The notes beneath the pieces were generated by a model. The model was not told the DNA's origin. It saw only the letters and a program-made list of their open reading frames with translations, and ran no database searches. From Niveibacterium sp. 24ML (GTDB lineage Bacteria > Pseudomonadota > Gammaproteobacteria > Burkholderiales > Rhodocyclaceae): a stretch of DNA of 64,000 nucleotides. Location of the stretch: positions 62,001 through 126,000 of the forward strand of contig NZ_JAPFHA010000010.1 of NCBI RefSeq assembly GCF_026586805.1, in the 5' to 3' direction. This document shows positions 50,783-59,928 of the stretch, piece by piece (the first letter of the stretch is position 1; the number at the start of each line of letters is the position of its first letter). A program made the translations under genes and the position numbers.

Positions 50783-52120
50783 ATGTCCTGGTACAGCAAG
50801 GTTGTCTGGTCGGAAGGCTTGTTTCTTCAGCCGCAGCATTTCCAGCAACAGGACCGGCACACGGAATGGTGGGTTGAAGCGCGCACGCGGGCGCTCGCCG
50901 GCCACTTCTGGGGCTTTTCGCACCTGGTGCTGGACGAAGCGGCGCTCGCGGCCGGCAAGGTGGCCATTCTGGAGGCGCGCGGCATCCTGCCCGACGGCAC
51001 TCCGTTCGATTTTCCCAACGTCGATCTGGCGCCCCCGCCGCTGGAATTCCCGGCCGATGCCAAGGATGCCCTGGTCAGCCTGGCTCTGCCGCTCAGGCGC
51101 CCGCAGGCGATCGAAATCTCGGGTGAGGCCGATGCGGCGACGCGGCTTGCGCGATACGAGCCCAGCGAGACCCAGGTGCTGGACGCGCACACGCCCGATG
51201 CCGACTCGGCCCCGATGGAGGTCGCCTATCCGCGTTTGCGGCTTGAGCTTGCCGGGCCGCTGACCGATGCCTTCGTGCAGATCGGTGTCGTGCGGGTGTC
51301 GGAGCGCCGGCCAGACAACAGCTTGCTGCTTGACCGTGGCTACGTGCCGCCGGTGCTCGGCTGCAAGGTGTCGGCGGTTCTCAGCGGCTACCTGAAAGAA
51401 GTCTGTGCTCTAATCCGCCAGCGCGGCGATGCCCTCGCGGCCCGGCTCGGGCAGCCTGGCAGTGGCGGGGTTTCCGAGATTGCCGATTTCCTGTTCCTGA
51501 TGTTCGCAAACCGACATCAGCCGGTGCTCGATCAGTTCGCGCAGCTCTCGCTCTTGCACCCGGAACGTTTGCACGAGCGGCTGCTTGAACTGGCGGGCGA
51601 GCTTGCCACGCTGACGCGCAGCGAGCGCCGGCCCGAGAACTTCCCGGCCTATGTGCACGATGCGCTGGATGCCAGCTTTCTGCCGCTGGTGCGCGAGATC
51701 CGCAAGGGCCTTGCGACGGTGCTGGAACAGAGCGCGGTGCCGATCGAACTGCAGGATCACAAGCAAGGCCGCTATGTGGGCATGATTGCGGATCGCGGCC
51801 TGTTGCGACAGGCGGGTTTCGTTCTGGCAGTGAACGCGCAAGTGCCCGGTGAAACCCTGCGCAGCCGCTTCCCGTCGCAGGCGAAGCTGGGGCCGGTGGA
51901 ACGCATCCGGGAACTGGTCAACCTCCAGTTGCCTGGCATTGCGCTGCGGCCCTTGCCGGTGGCGCCAAGGCAGCTGCCTTACCACGCCGGGTTTTCGTAT
52001 TTTGAGCTCGATGCGACCGGTGATCTGTGGAAGCAGCTTGAAACCTCCGGCGGCCTCGGAATCTATGTGGCGGGCGAGTTCCCTGGTCTCGAACTGTCGC
52101 TCTGGGCGATTCGCGCCTGA
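50783..52120 (+). CDS. tssK: T6SS baseplate protein TssK
   Basis: TssK links the cytoplasmic baseplate to the membrane complex. The 445-residue product has the family start VVWSEGLFLQPQHFQQQDR. SVLLLDRGYVPP-like text (here SLLLDRGYVPPVLGC) and the neck and head region with VLDQFAQLSLLHPERLHERL are also present. FSYFELDATGDLWKQLE lies near the end. It follows tssJ. A 109-bp gap with two hairpins separates it from tssL. Confidence 0.95.
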   Translation: MSWYSKVVWSEGLFLQPQHFQQQDRHTEWWVEARTRALAGHFWGFSHLVLDEAALAAGKVAILEARGILPDGTPFDFPNVDLAPPPLEFPADAKDALVSLALPLRRPQAIEISGEADAATRLARYEPSETQVLDAHTPDADSAPMEVAYPRLRLELAGPLTDAFVQIGVVRVSERRPDNSLLLDRGYVPPVLGCKVSAVLSGYLKEVCALIRQRGDALAARLGQPGSGGVSEIADFLFLMFANRHQPVLDQFAQLSLLHPERLHERLLELAGELATLTRSERRPENFPAYVHDALDASFLPLVREIRKGLATVLEQSAVPIELQDHKQGRYVGMIADRGLLRQAGFVLAVNAQVPGETLRSRFPSQAKLGPVERIRELVNLQLPGIALRPLPVAPRQLPYHAGFSYFELDATGDLWKQLETSGGLGIYVAGEFPGLELSLWAIRA

Positions 52121-52140
52121 TCCGGCTGAACACGCTGGTG

Positions 52141-52213
52141 GCGGCCTTGCAGGTGCAAGGCCGCTGTTCGCATCACGATGAATGGATATCCCGGCGCGAG
52201 GCGCCGGATTCAT
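52141..52213 (+). other. Two strong hairpins between tssK and tssL
   Basis: The first is a perfect 11-bp stem with a 2-base loop (52141-52151 and 52154-52164). The second has a 7-bp GC stem CCGGCGC/GCGCCGG (52191-52207), extended by ATGAAT/ATTCAT across a 7-base bulge (52178-52213). No long T run follows either. They could be a partial terminator or an RNA-processing site that sets the ratio of TssK to the membrane proteins. Confidence 0.6.
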
Positions 52214-52229
52214 GGACGGGTAAGAGGCA

Positions 52230-53549
52230 ATGGCGCAAGACGATCCATTTGGGCAAATGCCCACTGACCGCACCCTGATCATTCCTTCGCCCGGCTCGCG
52301 TGCGGCCGCGGCGGCGCCCGCGCCGGCGTATGTGCCGCCTGTTTCGGGCGGCGGGCGCTTTGATCGGGTGGAGCTGGGCTCGCTCGACTGGACGACCGGC
52401 CTGAATCCGCTGGTGGCGGCCGCGACGCCATTGCTCAATCTGGTGCCGCAGTTGCGTCAGGCAACCCACCCGGACCCGGCCGGCCTGCGTGACATGCTTG
52501 GCCGCGCGGTGCAGGAGTTCGAGAACCGGGCACGCGCCAGCGGCGCATTGAACGAGCATGTGGTGGCGGGGCGCTACGCCTTGTGTACCTTCCTCGACGA
52601 GGCAGCAGCAAACACCCCGTGGGGCGAGAAAACCTGGGCCCAGCGCAGCTTGCTGGTTCAGTTTCACAACGAAGCCTGGGGTGGAGAGAAGTTCTTCCAG
52701 TTGCTGGGCAAGGTTGCCGAGCAAGCGGACACGCATCGCCCCCTGCTGGAACTGTTCTACCTGATCCTTTCGCTCGGCTTCGAGGGGCGCTACCGGGTAC
52801 TGCAGAACGGCAAGGCGCAACTGGATCAGGTGCGCGAGCGCCTCTTCCAGATGATTGCGAAGTCGCGTGGCGAGCCCGATCGCGAGCTCTCGCCCGCCTG
52901 GAAAACCAGCGCAAGTACCCGCACGCCGCTGCGCGACAGCCTGCCGATCTGGGCAGTTGCCGCCATCGCCGCACTGGTGCTGGGCCTTACGTTTGTTGGC
53001 CTGTCGTTTGCGCTCAATCGCCAGTCCGATCCAACGTTTTCGGACATTCTTACCCTCAGCGTGAAACCGCCCCTGCCGGTGGTGACGAAGACCGTGCAGG
53101 TGACGCCGCCCGATCGCTTGAGCAAGGTGCTGCAGGACGACATCCGTGCCGGACGCATCGTGGTTAGGGATCTGTCGGACCGCAGTGTCGTGCTGGCACA
53201 GGGCGATGGCATGTTTGAACCGGCCAGCGCCACGCTCGCGCCGGCCTTCGTGGACATCCTCGATCGGGTTGGTGCGGCGGTCGCCAAGGTCGGCGGAGCG
53301 GTGCTGGTGCGCGGGCATACCGACAACCGCCCGATCCGTTCGGCGCGTTTCCCGTCGAACTGGCATTTGTCCAAGGCGAGGGCCGATGCGGTGGCCGATG
53401 CCCTGAAGGCGCGCATGGCGCCGGGGCAATCGATTCAGACCGAGGGGCGTGCCGAAACCGAGCCGGTCGCTTCGAACGAGTCAGCCGAAGGGCGCGCGCA
53501 GAACCGGCGCGTCGAGATCATCGTTTTCCCCGCCGCGGGCGGGGTTTGA
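52230..53549 (+). CDS. tssL: T6SS inner-membrane protein TssL with OmpA domain
   Basis: TssL is the inner-membrane partner of TssM. The 439-residue product has a cytoplasmic DotU/IcmH domain (about residues 45-230) with LNPLVAAATPLLNLVPQLRQ and YALCTFLDEAAANTPWG. One membrane helix follows (about 240-262, IWAVAAIAALVLGLTFVGLS). A periplasmic OmpA-like peptidoglycan-binding domain (about 310-439) has GAVLVRGHTDNRPIRSARFP and ends RAQNRRVEIIVFP. The OmpA fusion is the evolved form of TssL, which anchors the complex to the cell wall by itself. Confidence 0.95.
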   Translation: MAQDDPFGQMPTDRTLIIPSPGSRAAAAAPAPAYVPPVSGGGRFDRVELGSLDWTTGLNPLVAAATPLLNLVPQLRQATHPDPAGLRDMLGRAVQEFENRARASGALNEHVVAGRYALCTFLDEAAANTPWGEKTWAQRSLLVQFHNEAWGGEKFFQLLGKVAEQADTHRPLLELFYLILSLGFEGRYRVLQNGKAQLDQVRERLFQMIAKSRGEPDRELSPAWKTSASTRTPLRDSLPIWAVAAIAALVLGLTFVGLSFALNRQSDPTFSDILTLSVKPPLPVVTKTVQVTPPDRLSKVLQDDIRAGRIVVRDLSDRSVVLAQGDGMFEPASATLAPAFVDILDRVGAAVAKVGGAVLVRGHTDNRPIRSARFPSNWHLSKARADAVADALKARMAPGQSIQTEGRAETEPVASNESAEGRAQNRRVEIIVFPAAGGV

Positions 53550-53568
53550 ACCGCAGACAGGTCCTCCG

Positions 53569-56500
53569 ATGAAAGCATTCTTCAAGGCACTGTTGCACCC
53601 TGTGGTGATCGGTCTGCTGGGGCTGATCGCGTTTGCGCTGCTCATCTGGTTCATCGGCCCGCTGATTGCGGTGGCCGGTCGCGCGCCGCTGGAATCCGCC
53701 ACTGTCAGACTGGTCCTCATCGGCCTCGTGGTGCTGGTGGTTGTGGGGCGCTACGCGTATCTCAAGTTCAAGGCACGCAAGGCCAATGCCAAACTGCTCG
53801 ACGGGCTTTCGGGTGATGCCGGCGAGCCCGCGGAGTCTCCCGAAGTTCAAGTCTTGCGGCAGCGTTTCTCTGAAGGCATTGCGGTGCTCAAGCAAAGCCG
53901 CATGGGGGCCGACAAGAAGGCCGGCGCAATGGCGCGGCTTGCCTCGCTTGGCTCAAGCCGCTACCTCTATGAGTTGCCCTGGTATGTATTCATTGGCGCG
54001 CCGGGGTCGGGCAAGACGACCGCGCTGATCAATTCCGGCTTGCGCTTTCCGCTGGCGGACAAGTTGGGCGTGCATCAGCTCAAGGGCATTGGCGGCACGC
54101 GGAACTGCGATTGGTGGTTCACCGACGAAGCAGTGCTGATTGATACCGCTGGCCGCTACACGACGCAGGATTCCGACCAGTCTGCCGACCGCAGTGCGTG
54201 GCAGGGTTTTCTTGCGCTGCTCAAGAAGCACCGCCCGCGGCAACCGCTTAACGGGGTCTTGCTGACGGTATCGCTCGGCGATCTGCTGACCCAAAGCGGG
54301 CCTGCCGCAGCCGCCCATGCGGCGGCCTTGCGCACGCGGATCCAGGAACTGTATTCCGAGCTTGGCGTTCGCCTGCCGGTGTATGTGCTGGTGACCAAGG
54401 CGGATCTGATCGCCGGATTTGGCGAGTTCTTTGGCGATCTTGGCAAGGAAGCGCGTGATCAGGTGTGGGGGACCACCTTCCCGGCCGAGACGCTGGGCGC
54501 GCCGGCCACGGATCTGGCCGAGCGCCTGGCTGGCCTGCAAGCGCGGGTCGACAGCGTGTTCCTTGAGCGCCTGCAGGCCGAACGTGACCTGACCCGCCGT
54601 GGTGCGATCGCCAGCTTTCCGCAACAGTTCGCAATGGCAGGGCGGCTGCTGCGTGAGTTTCTTGATCAGGTGCTCTCGCCCTCCGGCTACGACCACACCC
54701 TGATGGTGCGGGGCGTGTACTTCACCAGTGGCACGCAGGAAGGCAATCCGATCGATCGCGTGCTGGCCAGCCTCGGCGGCGCCTTCGGGCTTGAACGCAG
54801 GGTCATTCCGCCGCAGGCGGGAACGGGCAAGAGCTTCTTCCTGACGCGTTTGCTCAAGGAAGTCGTCTTCGCCGAACAGCGTCTCGGTGGCACCAATCTG
54901 AAGTGGGAACGTCAGCGCGGCCTGCTTCGGCTGGCCGCATTTGGCGGGATCGGGGTGCTCGCGGTGGGCCTGCTGCTCGCCTGGGGCATGAGTTTCATTG
55001 GAAACCGCGGCTATGTGGCCGAGGTGGATGCGCGCGTTGCGGAACTCAAACCGATCGTCGTGCAGGCTGGAAGCGCGCCGATCGATGATGTGGTGGGCAT
55101 CATTCCGGTCATCGGAGCGGTGGAAAACGTTACGCACACCGCAACGCGCCCCACCGGTGAAATGCCGTTCTCGCTGGGTTTTGGCCTGGGGCAGGGCGAC
55201 AAGCTTGACGCCGCGGCCGAGCAGACCTTCCGTGGCCTGCTGCGTGACGTGTTGCTGCCGCGGATTTCGAACCGGGTTGAAGCGCAACTGCGCGGCAGCC
55301 TTGATGGCAACAACCTCGAGTTCACCTACGAAGCCCTCAAGACCTACCTGATGCTGCATCAGGCGCCGCACTTCGACGGCGATGCGCTCAAGGCCTGGAT
55401 AGCGCTCGACTGGGAACGCAATCTGCCCACCCAAACGACGAGCGACCAGCGTGGCGCGCTGGCCGCCTATCTTGACGCACTGTTCGCGCAGGGGCCGGTC
55501 GCCTCGCCGGTGCCGGCGGATGCCGCACTTGTGGCGCAGGCGCGCACCCGTTTGTTGCAGTTCTCTTTGCCGGCGCGCATCTACAGCCGCCTCAAGCGAC
55601 AAGGGGTTGGTTCGGATATCGCCGAGTTCACCATCGATCGAGCGGCAGGCCCGTCTGCGTCGCTGGTTTTCGTGCGCAAGAGCGGCCAGCCCTTGTCGAA
55701 GGGCGTGGCGGGGCTGTACACCTACGACGGGTATTACAAGGGCTTCGATCGCGAACTCGGGCGGGTGTCCAAGCAACTGGTGGAAGAGCAAGCCTGGGTG
55801 CTGGGCGCGGATGCCGCGCAGCCGGGCGATGCCGGCAAGATCGCCGAAGAGGTGCGCCGGCTGTATCTCACCGATTACATCAAGGTGTGGGAAGAGTTCA
55901 TTGCCGACATCACGCTGGCCCGCTCGGCAAGCCTTCAGCAGAGCATTCAGGTCGCGCGGGTACTGTCGGCGCCAGACTCGCCTCTGCCCAAGCTGCTGCG
56001 CGCTGTATCACGTGAAACGACGCTGACACGGCGGGCGGAAGACAAAACCGTGGTCGACAAAGCGGGCGAGAAAATCAGCGGCGCCCGTCAGGAGCTTGGC
56101 AAGATGCTTGGCATGGGTGATGCCGCGCCTGCGGCGCCCACCAGTGCAGCCATGGAGGCCATGGTTGACGAGCGGTTCGCGCAGATTCGTGCGCTGGTGA
56201 CGGGCGATGGAAAGACCGCGCCGATCGATGCGGTGACGGCGCTGCTCAATGATGTGTACGTCACGCTGACCGCGACCGAGACCGCCTTGCGCGACAAAGT
56301 CGCACCGCCCACCGGCGATACCGGCATTCGCGTCAAGGCCGAAAGCGCGCGTATGCCGGAGCCGCTGCGTTCGATGTTGCAGCAACTCTCTGCCGCCGGT
56401 ACTTCGCAGGCCCTCACCGCCACGCGGGAGAACCTCTCTGCGAGCGTTGGCGCGCAGGTGGGGCAGTTCTGCCAGCAGGCCATCGAGGGCCGATACCCCT

Positions 56501-57120
56501 TCGTCAAGGGCAGTGCGCGGGACGTGACGCGCGAAGACTTCGCGCGCCTTTTCTCGCCCGGCGGCTTGATGGACGATTTCTTCCAGAAGAACCTGGCGAA
56601 TTTCGTGGATACCTCAACCCGGCCCTGGAGCTTCAAGAAGGTTCAGGAACAGTCGCTGGGCGGATCGGGGAGCCTGGTGCAGTTCCAGCGCGCGGCAACG
56701 ATTCGCGATGTGTTCTTCCGCAGCGGTGGCTCGATCCGGCTCGATTTCAAGCCGATCGAGATGGATCCCGCGCTGACGCAGTTCACCCTTGATGTCGACG
56801 GTCAATTGGTGCGCTACGCACACGGCCCGCAAGTACTGCAATCCATTCAATGGCCCGGCGCAAAGGGCGGGCTGACCGCGCGGGTTCAAGTGGCGCCAGC
56901 AGGCCCTACCGGCAATTCGGGCTTCTCGACCGAAGGGCCCTGGGCGCTGTTCCGTCTGTTCGATAAAGCCAAGGTTGATGGCATGGGCGCGCCGGAGAAG
57001 TTCAAGGTGGTGTTCGATATCGATGGGCGCAGTGCCGCGTTCGAGGTAACCGCCAGCAGCGTGCAGAACCCCTTCCGCCTGCGCGAGCTCAGCGAGTTCC
57101 GCTGCCCGGCCGGGCTCTAA
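53569..57120 (+). CDS. tssM: T6SS membrane complex protein TssM (IcmF)
   Basis: TssM spans the inner membrane and periplasm and forms the channel with TssJ and TssL. The 1183-residue product has two N-terminal membrane helices (starting near residues 10 and 45) and a cytoplasmic NTPase-like domain with Walker A FIGAPGSGKTTALINSGL (near 142-150). A third helix lies near residue 460. The large periplasmic part includes the IcmF-related and TssM C-terminal beta domains that bind TssJ. I chose the ATG at 53569 (MKAFFKALLHPVVIG). It lies 19 bases after tssL and 2 before tagF. Confidence 0.96.
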   Translation: MKAFFKALLHPVVIGLLGLIAFALLIWFIGPLIAVAGRAPLESATVRLVLIGLVVLVVVGRYAYLKFKARKANAKLLDGLSGDAGEPAESPEVQVLRQRFSEGIAVLKQSRMGADKKAGAMARLASLGSSRYLYELPWYVFIGAPGSGKTTALINSGLRFPLADKLGVHQLKGIGGTRNCDWWFTDEAVLIDTAGRYTTQDSDQSADRSAWQGFLALLKKHRPRQPLNGVLLTVSLGDLLTQSGPAAAAHAAALRTRIQELYSELGVRLPVYVLVTKADLIAGFGEFFGDLGKEARDQVWGTTFPAETLGAPATDLAERLAGLQARVDSVFLERLQAERDLTRRGAIASFPQQFAMAGRLLREFLDQVLSPSGYDHTLMVRGVYFTSGTQEGNPIDRVLASLGGAFGLERRVIPPQAGTGKSFFLTRLLKEVVFAEQRLGGTNLKWERQRGLLRLAAFGGIGVLAVGLLLAWGMSFIGNRGYVAEVDARVAELKPIVVQAGSAPIDDVVGIIPVIGAVENVTHTATRPTGEMPFSLGFGLGQGDKLDAAAEQTFRGLLRDVLLPRISNRVEAQLRGSLDGNNLEFTYEALKTYLMLHQAPHFDGDALKAWIALDWERNLPTQTTSDQRGALAAYLDALFAQGPVASPVPADAALVAQARTRLLQFSLPARIYSRLKRQGVGSDIAEFTIDRAAGPSASLVFVRKSGQPLSKGVAGLYTYDGYYKGFDRELGRVSKQLVEEQAWVLGADAAQPGDAGKIAEEVRRLYLTDYIKVWEEFIADITLARSASLQQSIQVARVLSAPDSPLPKLLRAVSRETTLTRRAEDKTVVDKAGEKISGARQELGKMLGMGDAAPAAPTSAAMEAMVDERFAQIRALVTGDGKTAPIDAVTALLNDVYVTLTATETALRDKVAPPTGDTGIRVKAESARMPEPLRSMLQQLSAAGTSQALTATRENLSASVGAQVGQFCQQAIEGRYPFVKGSARDVTREDFARLFSPGGLMDDFFQKNLANFVDTSTRPWSFKKVQEQSLGGSGSLVQFQRAATIRDVFFRSGGSIRLDFKPIEMDPALTQFTLDVDGQLVRYAHGPQVLQSIQWPGAKGGLTARVQVAPAGPTGNSGFSTEGPWALFRLFDKAKVDGMGAPEKFKVVFDIDGRSAAFEVTASSVQNPFRLRELSEFRCPAGL

Positions 57121-57122
57121 CC

Positions 57123-57791
57123 ATGCACGGCGCAGGTTGGTACGGAAAGCTTCCGGCAATTGGCGACTTTGCGCACCGCAGGCTCGATGCGGATTTCGTC
57201 GCTCGCTGGGATGCCTGGTTGCAGACTTGCCTGGCCGAAAGCCAGCGCGCCTTGGGTGGCGCCTGGCTAGACCGCTACCTCACCGCGCCGGTCTGGCGCT
57301 TTGCGCTGAGCCCTGGCGTGGTCGGCGGTCGTGCCTGGGTGGGGCTTTTACTCCCCTCGGTGGATCGGGTGGGGCGTTACTTTCCCTTGACCGTGTGTGC
57401 GCCGCTTGACGGGTCGCCGCTCGACGGCAGCAGCATCACGGGTCTCACCCCGTGGTACGACAAGGCCGAGGCCGCCGCGCGTGCCTGCCTTGCCCATGAC
57501 GCGACGCTTCATGGCTTTGAAGAAAGTCTGTTGGCCGCCGGCTTGCCGCAGCTTTCAAGCCAAGGGCAGGGCGGCGCCATCGCTCGTGCGCTGCAGCAGC
57601 ACGCATCGCCGCTCCCCTTGGCCTGCCGGGATGGCGTGCCCGACCTTGCGGCCGTAGCCGGGGACTTACTGGTCAATGCCTTGAGTGCTTACTCCGTGTG
57701 GTGGCAAGCTTCTGGCGCGGCCTTCCTGTGCCTTGGGTTGCCCGCGCCGAGCCGTTACACCGAAATGATTGATCAAGCGTTTGCCCGCTAG
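57123..57791 (+). CDS. tagF: T6SS accessory protein TagF
   Basis: TagF (ImpM) proteins repress type VI secretion after translation, in some species by binding Fha, and act alongside the PpkA/PppA pathway. The 222-residue product has the family start GWYGKLPAIGDFAHRRLDAD, then FVARWDAWLQ. WRFALSPGVVGGRAWVGLLL and VDRVGRYFPLTVCAP follow. It starts 2 bases after the tssM stop and is followed after 29 bases by the kinase gene. Confidence 0.93.
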   Translation: MHGAGWYGKLPAIGDFAHRRLDADFVARWDAWLQTCLAESQRALGGAWLDRYLTAPVWRFALSPGVVGGRAWVGLLLPSVDRVGRYFPLTVCAPLDGSPLDGSSITGLTPWYDKAEAAARACLAHDATLHGFEESLLAAGLPQLSSQGQGGAIARALQQHASPLPLACRDGVPDLAAVAGDLLVNALSAYSVWWQASGAAFLCLGLPAPSRYTEMIDQAFAR

Positions 57792-57820
57792 GGCATAGCG
57801 CGAGCCTGTGGAAGAACCCT

Positions 57821-59821
57821 GTGTCTGATTCGAACGACGACAAGACCGTTGTACTGGGCGGCGCTGCAGCCAGCACGCCCGCCGCGAGCGCGTCCGCTCA
57901 CGCCGCCGATGCGCACTCACAGAACGCCTTGCCGCTCGGCACCCGCCTGGGCGAATTCGAGGTGGTGGGGCTGGTGGGCGAAGGCGGTTTTGGCATCGTT
58001 TACCTTGCCCACGATCATTCGCTGGAACGCAAGGTCGCACTCAAGGAGTACATGCCTTCGTCGCTCGCCTCGCGTGCAACAAACGCGTCGGTGGCCGTGC
58101 GCTCCGAGCGGCATCGCGAAACCTTCGAAGTGGGTCGCCGCAGTTTCGTGAATGAAGCGCGCTTGCTGGCGCAGTTTGACCACCCGGCCCTCGTCAAGGT
58201 GTATCGCTTCTGGGAAGACAACGGCACCGCCTACATGGCAATGCCCTTCTACGATGGCATTACCCTGCGCGACGCGCTCAAGGCCCGCGGCAGCGCGCCG
58301 GATGAAAGCTGGATTCGCAAGATCCTGCTGCCGGTGATGGACGCGCTGGAGATCATCCACAACCAGAGCTGCTATCACCGCGACATCGCGCCCGACAACA
58401 TCATGCTGCTCGCCGATGATCGCCCGGTCCTGCTGGACTTTGGTGCTGCGCGCCGCGTCATCGGCGACATGACGCAGGCGCTCACGGTGATCCTCAAGCC
58501 CGGCTACGCCCCGATTGAGCAGTACGCCGAGATGCCGGGCATGAAGCAGGGCCCTTGGACCGACATCTACGCGCTCGGCGCGGTGGTCTATTTCATGATC
58601 ACCGGCAAGACGCCGCCGCCGTCGGTGGGCCGGATGATGCAGGACAGCTTCGAGCCGCTTGCCACGCTGGTCGCCGGCAAATATGGCGATGCGTTCTTGC
58701 GCGGCATTGATCAGTGCCTGGCCGTCAAGGCGGAAGACCGTCCGCAGTCGATTGCCGAGATGCGCCAGGCGGTCGGCATTGCCAGCGCGTCGCCCCTTTT
58801 TGCGCCAACTTCGAGCGACGCGCCGGCGCGCTCCGCAGCGCCCCGCGCGGCCTCGCAAGACGGCGCCCGGACCGTGGCGGCCAGCTCGCAGCCGAGCAAG
58901 CCCGAGGAGCCCTCAGGGAAGCGAAACACCGTTGTGCTGCTTGGCGCGGCGGCGGGAGCGGTGGTACTGGCAGGGGTGGGCGCCTACTTTGCACTGGCGC
59001 CCAAAAAGCCGGAGCCGGTGCCGACTGAGCTGGCCGTGGAAGCCTCCGCGCCGGCCGCCAAACCGTCAGTAGCGCAAACACCGACTGCGGCGCCCGCGGC
59101 CGAACCCGCAGCTGCGAAGCCGGTGTCGCTGCCGGAAGCACAGCAGCGCTTGCTTGCATCGGCCTCGGCCGATTTTGGCGTGCAGATCGACAAGGTCAAA
59201 TCGCCTGCCGCGATCGGGCGGGACGCGCTGGGCTTCAGCTTGCGCGCCGCCAAGGGCGGCTACGTCTACCTTTTCCTGCATGACAAGGGGACCGGGATGG
59301 TGTTCAACCTGTTCCCGAATGCGCTCGATCCGGACAACCTGCTGCCGGCCGGCAGAACGATGCGCTTTCCGCGCGAGAACTGGACCTACGACGCCGACGT
59401 GCCGCGTGGGGACTGGGAGGTGACGGCCATCGTTTCCGAGTCGCCGCGCGACTTTCCGGGGCTTGGGCTCACGCCGCAAGATGGCATCCTTTCGGCGCCG
59501 CTTGCGGCGGTCGAAGCTGCGCTCACGCGCAATGGTGTCGCCGCCATTTCTGGCGCCTTGCATTGCGCGGACGGGGCAAGTCAATGTGGCGATGCCTACG
59601 GTGCCACGAGTTTCTCGGTCAATGAAGCGGACGCACCGGTGGCCGCAGCGCCGGCGCCCAAGCCGGCAGGTTCATCCGCGCCCGCAAGCAAGCCGGCACA
59701 GGAGACAAAGCCCGCCAAGTCGCGCGAAAAGGCGCCAGCGCAGGATCCGGCCAATGCCGAAGCGGAATACATGAAAAAACTCAACAGCGATCTCGATCAG
59801 TTGCTGGGCGGAAAGAAGTAG
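57821..59821 (+). CDS. ppkA: PpkA-like Ser/Thr protein kinase with C-terminal periplasmic domain
   Basis: PpkA-type kinases phosphorylate Fha to switch on type VI secretion. The 666-residue product starts at GTG 57821. The kinase domain (about 44-310) has the glycine loop GEGGFGIVY, Lys 75 in VALKEYMP, catalytic HRDIAPDN (186-193) and DFG (206-208). Ala replaces the usual Lys two places after the catalytic Asp. A Pro/Ala linker and one membrane helix (371-393) lead to a periplasmic part with a DUF4384-like domain (about 450-590, YVYLFLHDKGTGMVFNLFPN). A terminator follows. The T6SS role comes from context. Confidence 0.86.
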   Translation: MSDSNDDKTVVLGGAAASTPAASASAHAADAHSQNALPLGTRLGEFEVVGLVGEGGFGIVYLAHDHSLERKVALKEYMPSSLASRATNASVAVRSERHRETFEVGRRSFVNEARLLAQFDHPALVKVYRFWEDNGTAYMAMPFYDGITLRDALKARGSAPDESWIRKILLPVMDALEIIHNQSCYHRDIAPDNIMLLADDRPVLLDFGAARRVIGDMTQALTVILKPGYAPIEQYAEMPGMKQGPWTDIYALGAVVYFMITGKTPPPSVGRMMQDSFEPLATLVAGKYGDAFLRGIDQCLAVKAEDRPQSIAEMRQAVGIASASPLFAPTSSDAPARSAAPRAASQDGARTVAASSQPSKPEEPSGKRNTVVLLGAAAGAVVLAGVGAYFALAPKKPEPVPTELAVEASAPAAKPSVAQTPTAAPAAEPAAAKPVSLPEAQQRLLASASADFGVQIDKVKSPAAIGRDALGFSLRAAKGGYVYLFLHDKGTGMVFNLFPNALDPDNLLPAGRTMRFPRENWTYDADVPRGDWEVTAIVSESPRDFPGLGLTPQDGILSAPLAAVEAALTRNGVAAISGALHCADGASQCGDAYGATSFSVNEADAPVAAAPAPKPAGSSAPASKPAQETKPAKSREKAPAQDPANAEAEYMKKLNSDLDQLLGGKK

Positions 59822-59860
59822 CCTCGATCACGATCATGCGGTGCCGGTGCAAGTGAACGA

Positions 59861-59888
59861 AGAAAAGGGATCGAGAGATCCCTTTTCT
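59861..59888. terminator. Bidirectional terminator after the ppkA-like gene
   Basis: A perfect 12-bp stem, AGAAAAGGGATC / GATCCCTTTTCT, with a GAGA loop. The A/T tracts lie inside the stem ends. It lies between the plus-strand kinase gene and the minus-strand glycine-zipper lipoprotein gene, so it can end both T6SS transcripts. Confidence 0.85.
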
Positions 59889-59928
59889 GCTTGCTGCGGC
59901 ACCCGCAGTGCGGCGGGTGTGGCTTGGG

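Noticed and set aside
53953-55791. A 612-codon open frame on the minus strand
   Set aside because: It lies fully inside tssM. Long antisense frames are expected in GC-rich codon-biased genes, and the protein has no recognisable domain.
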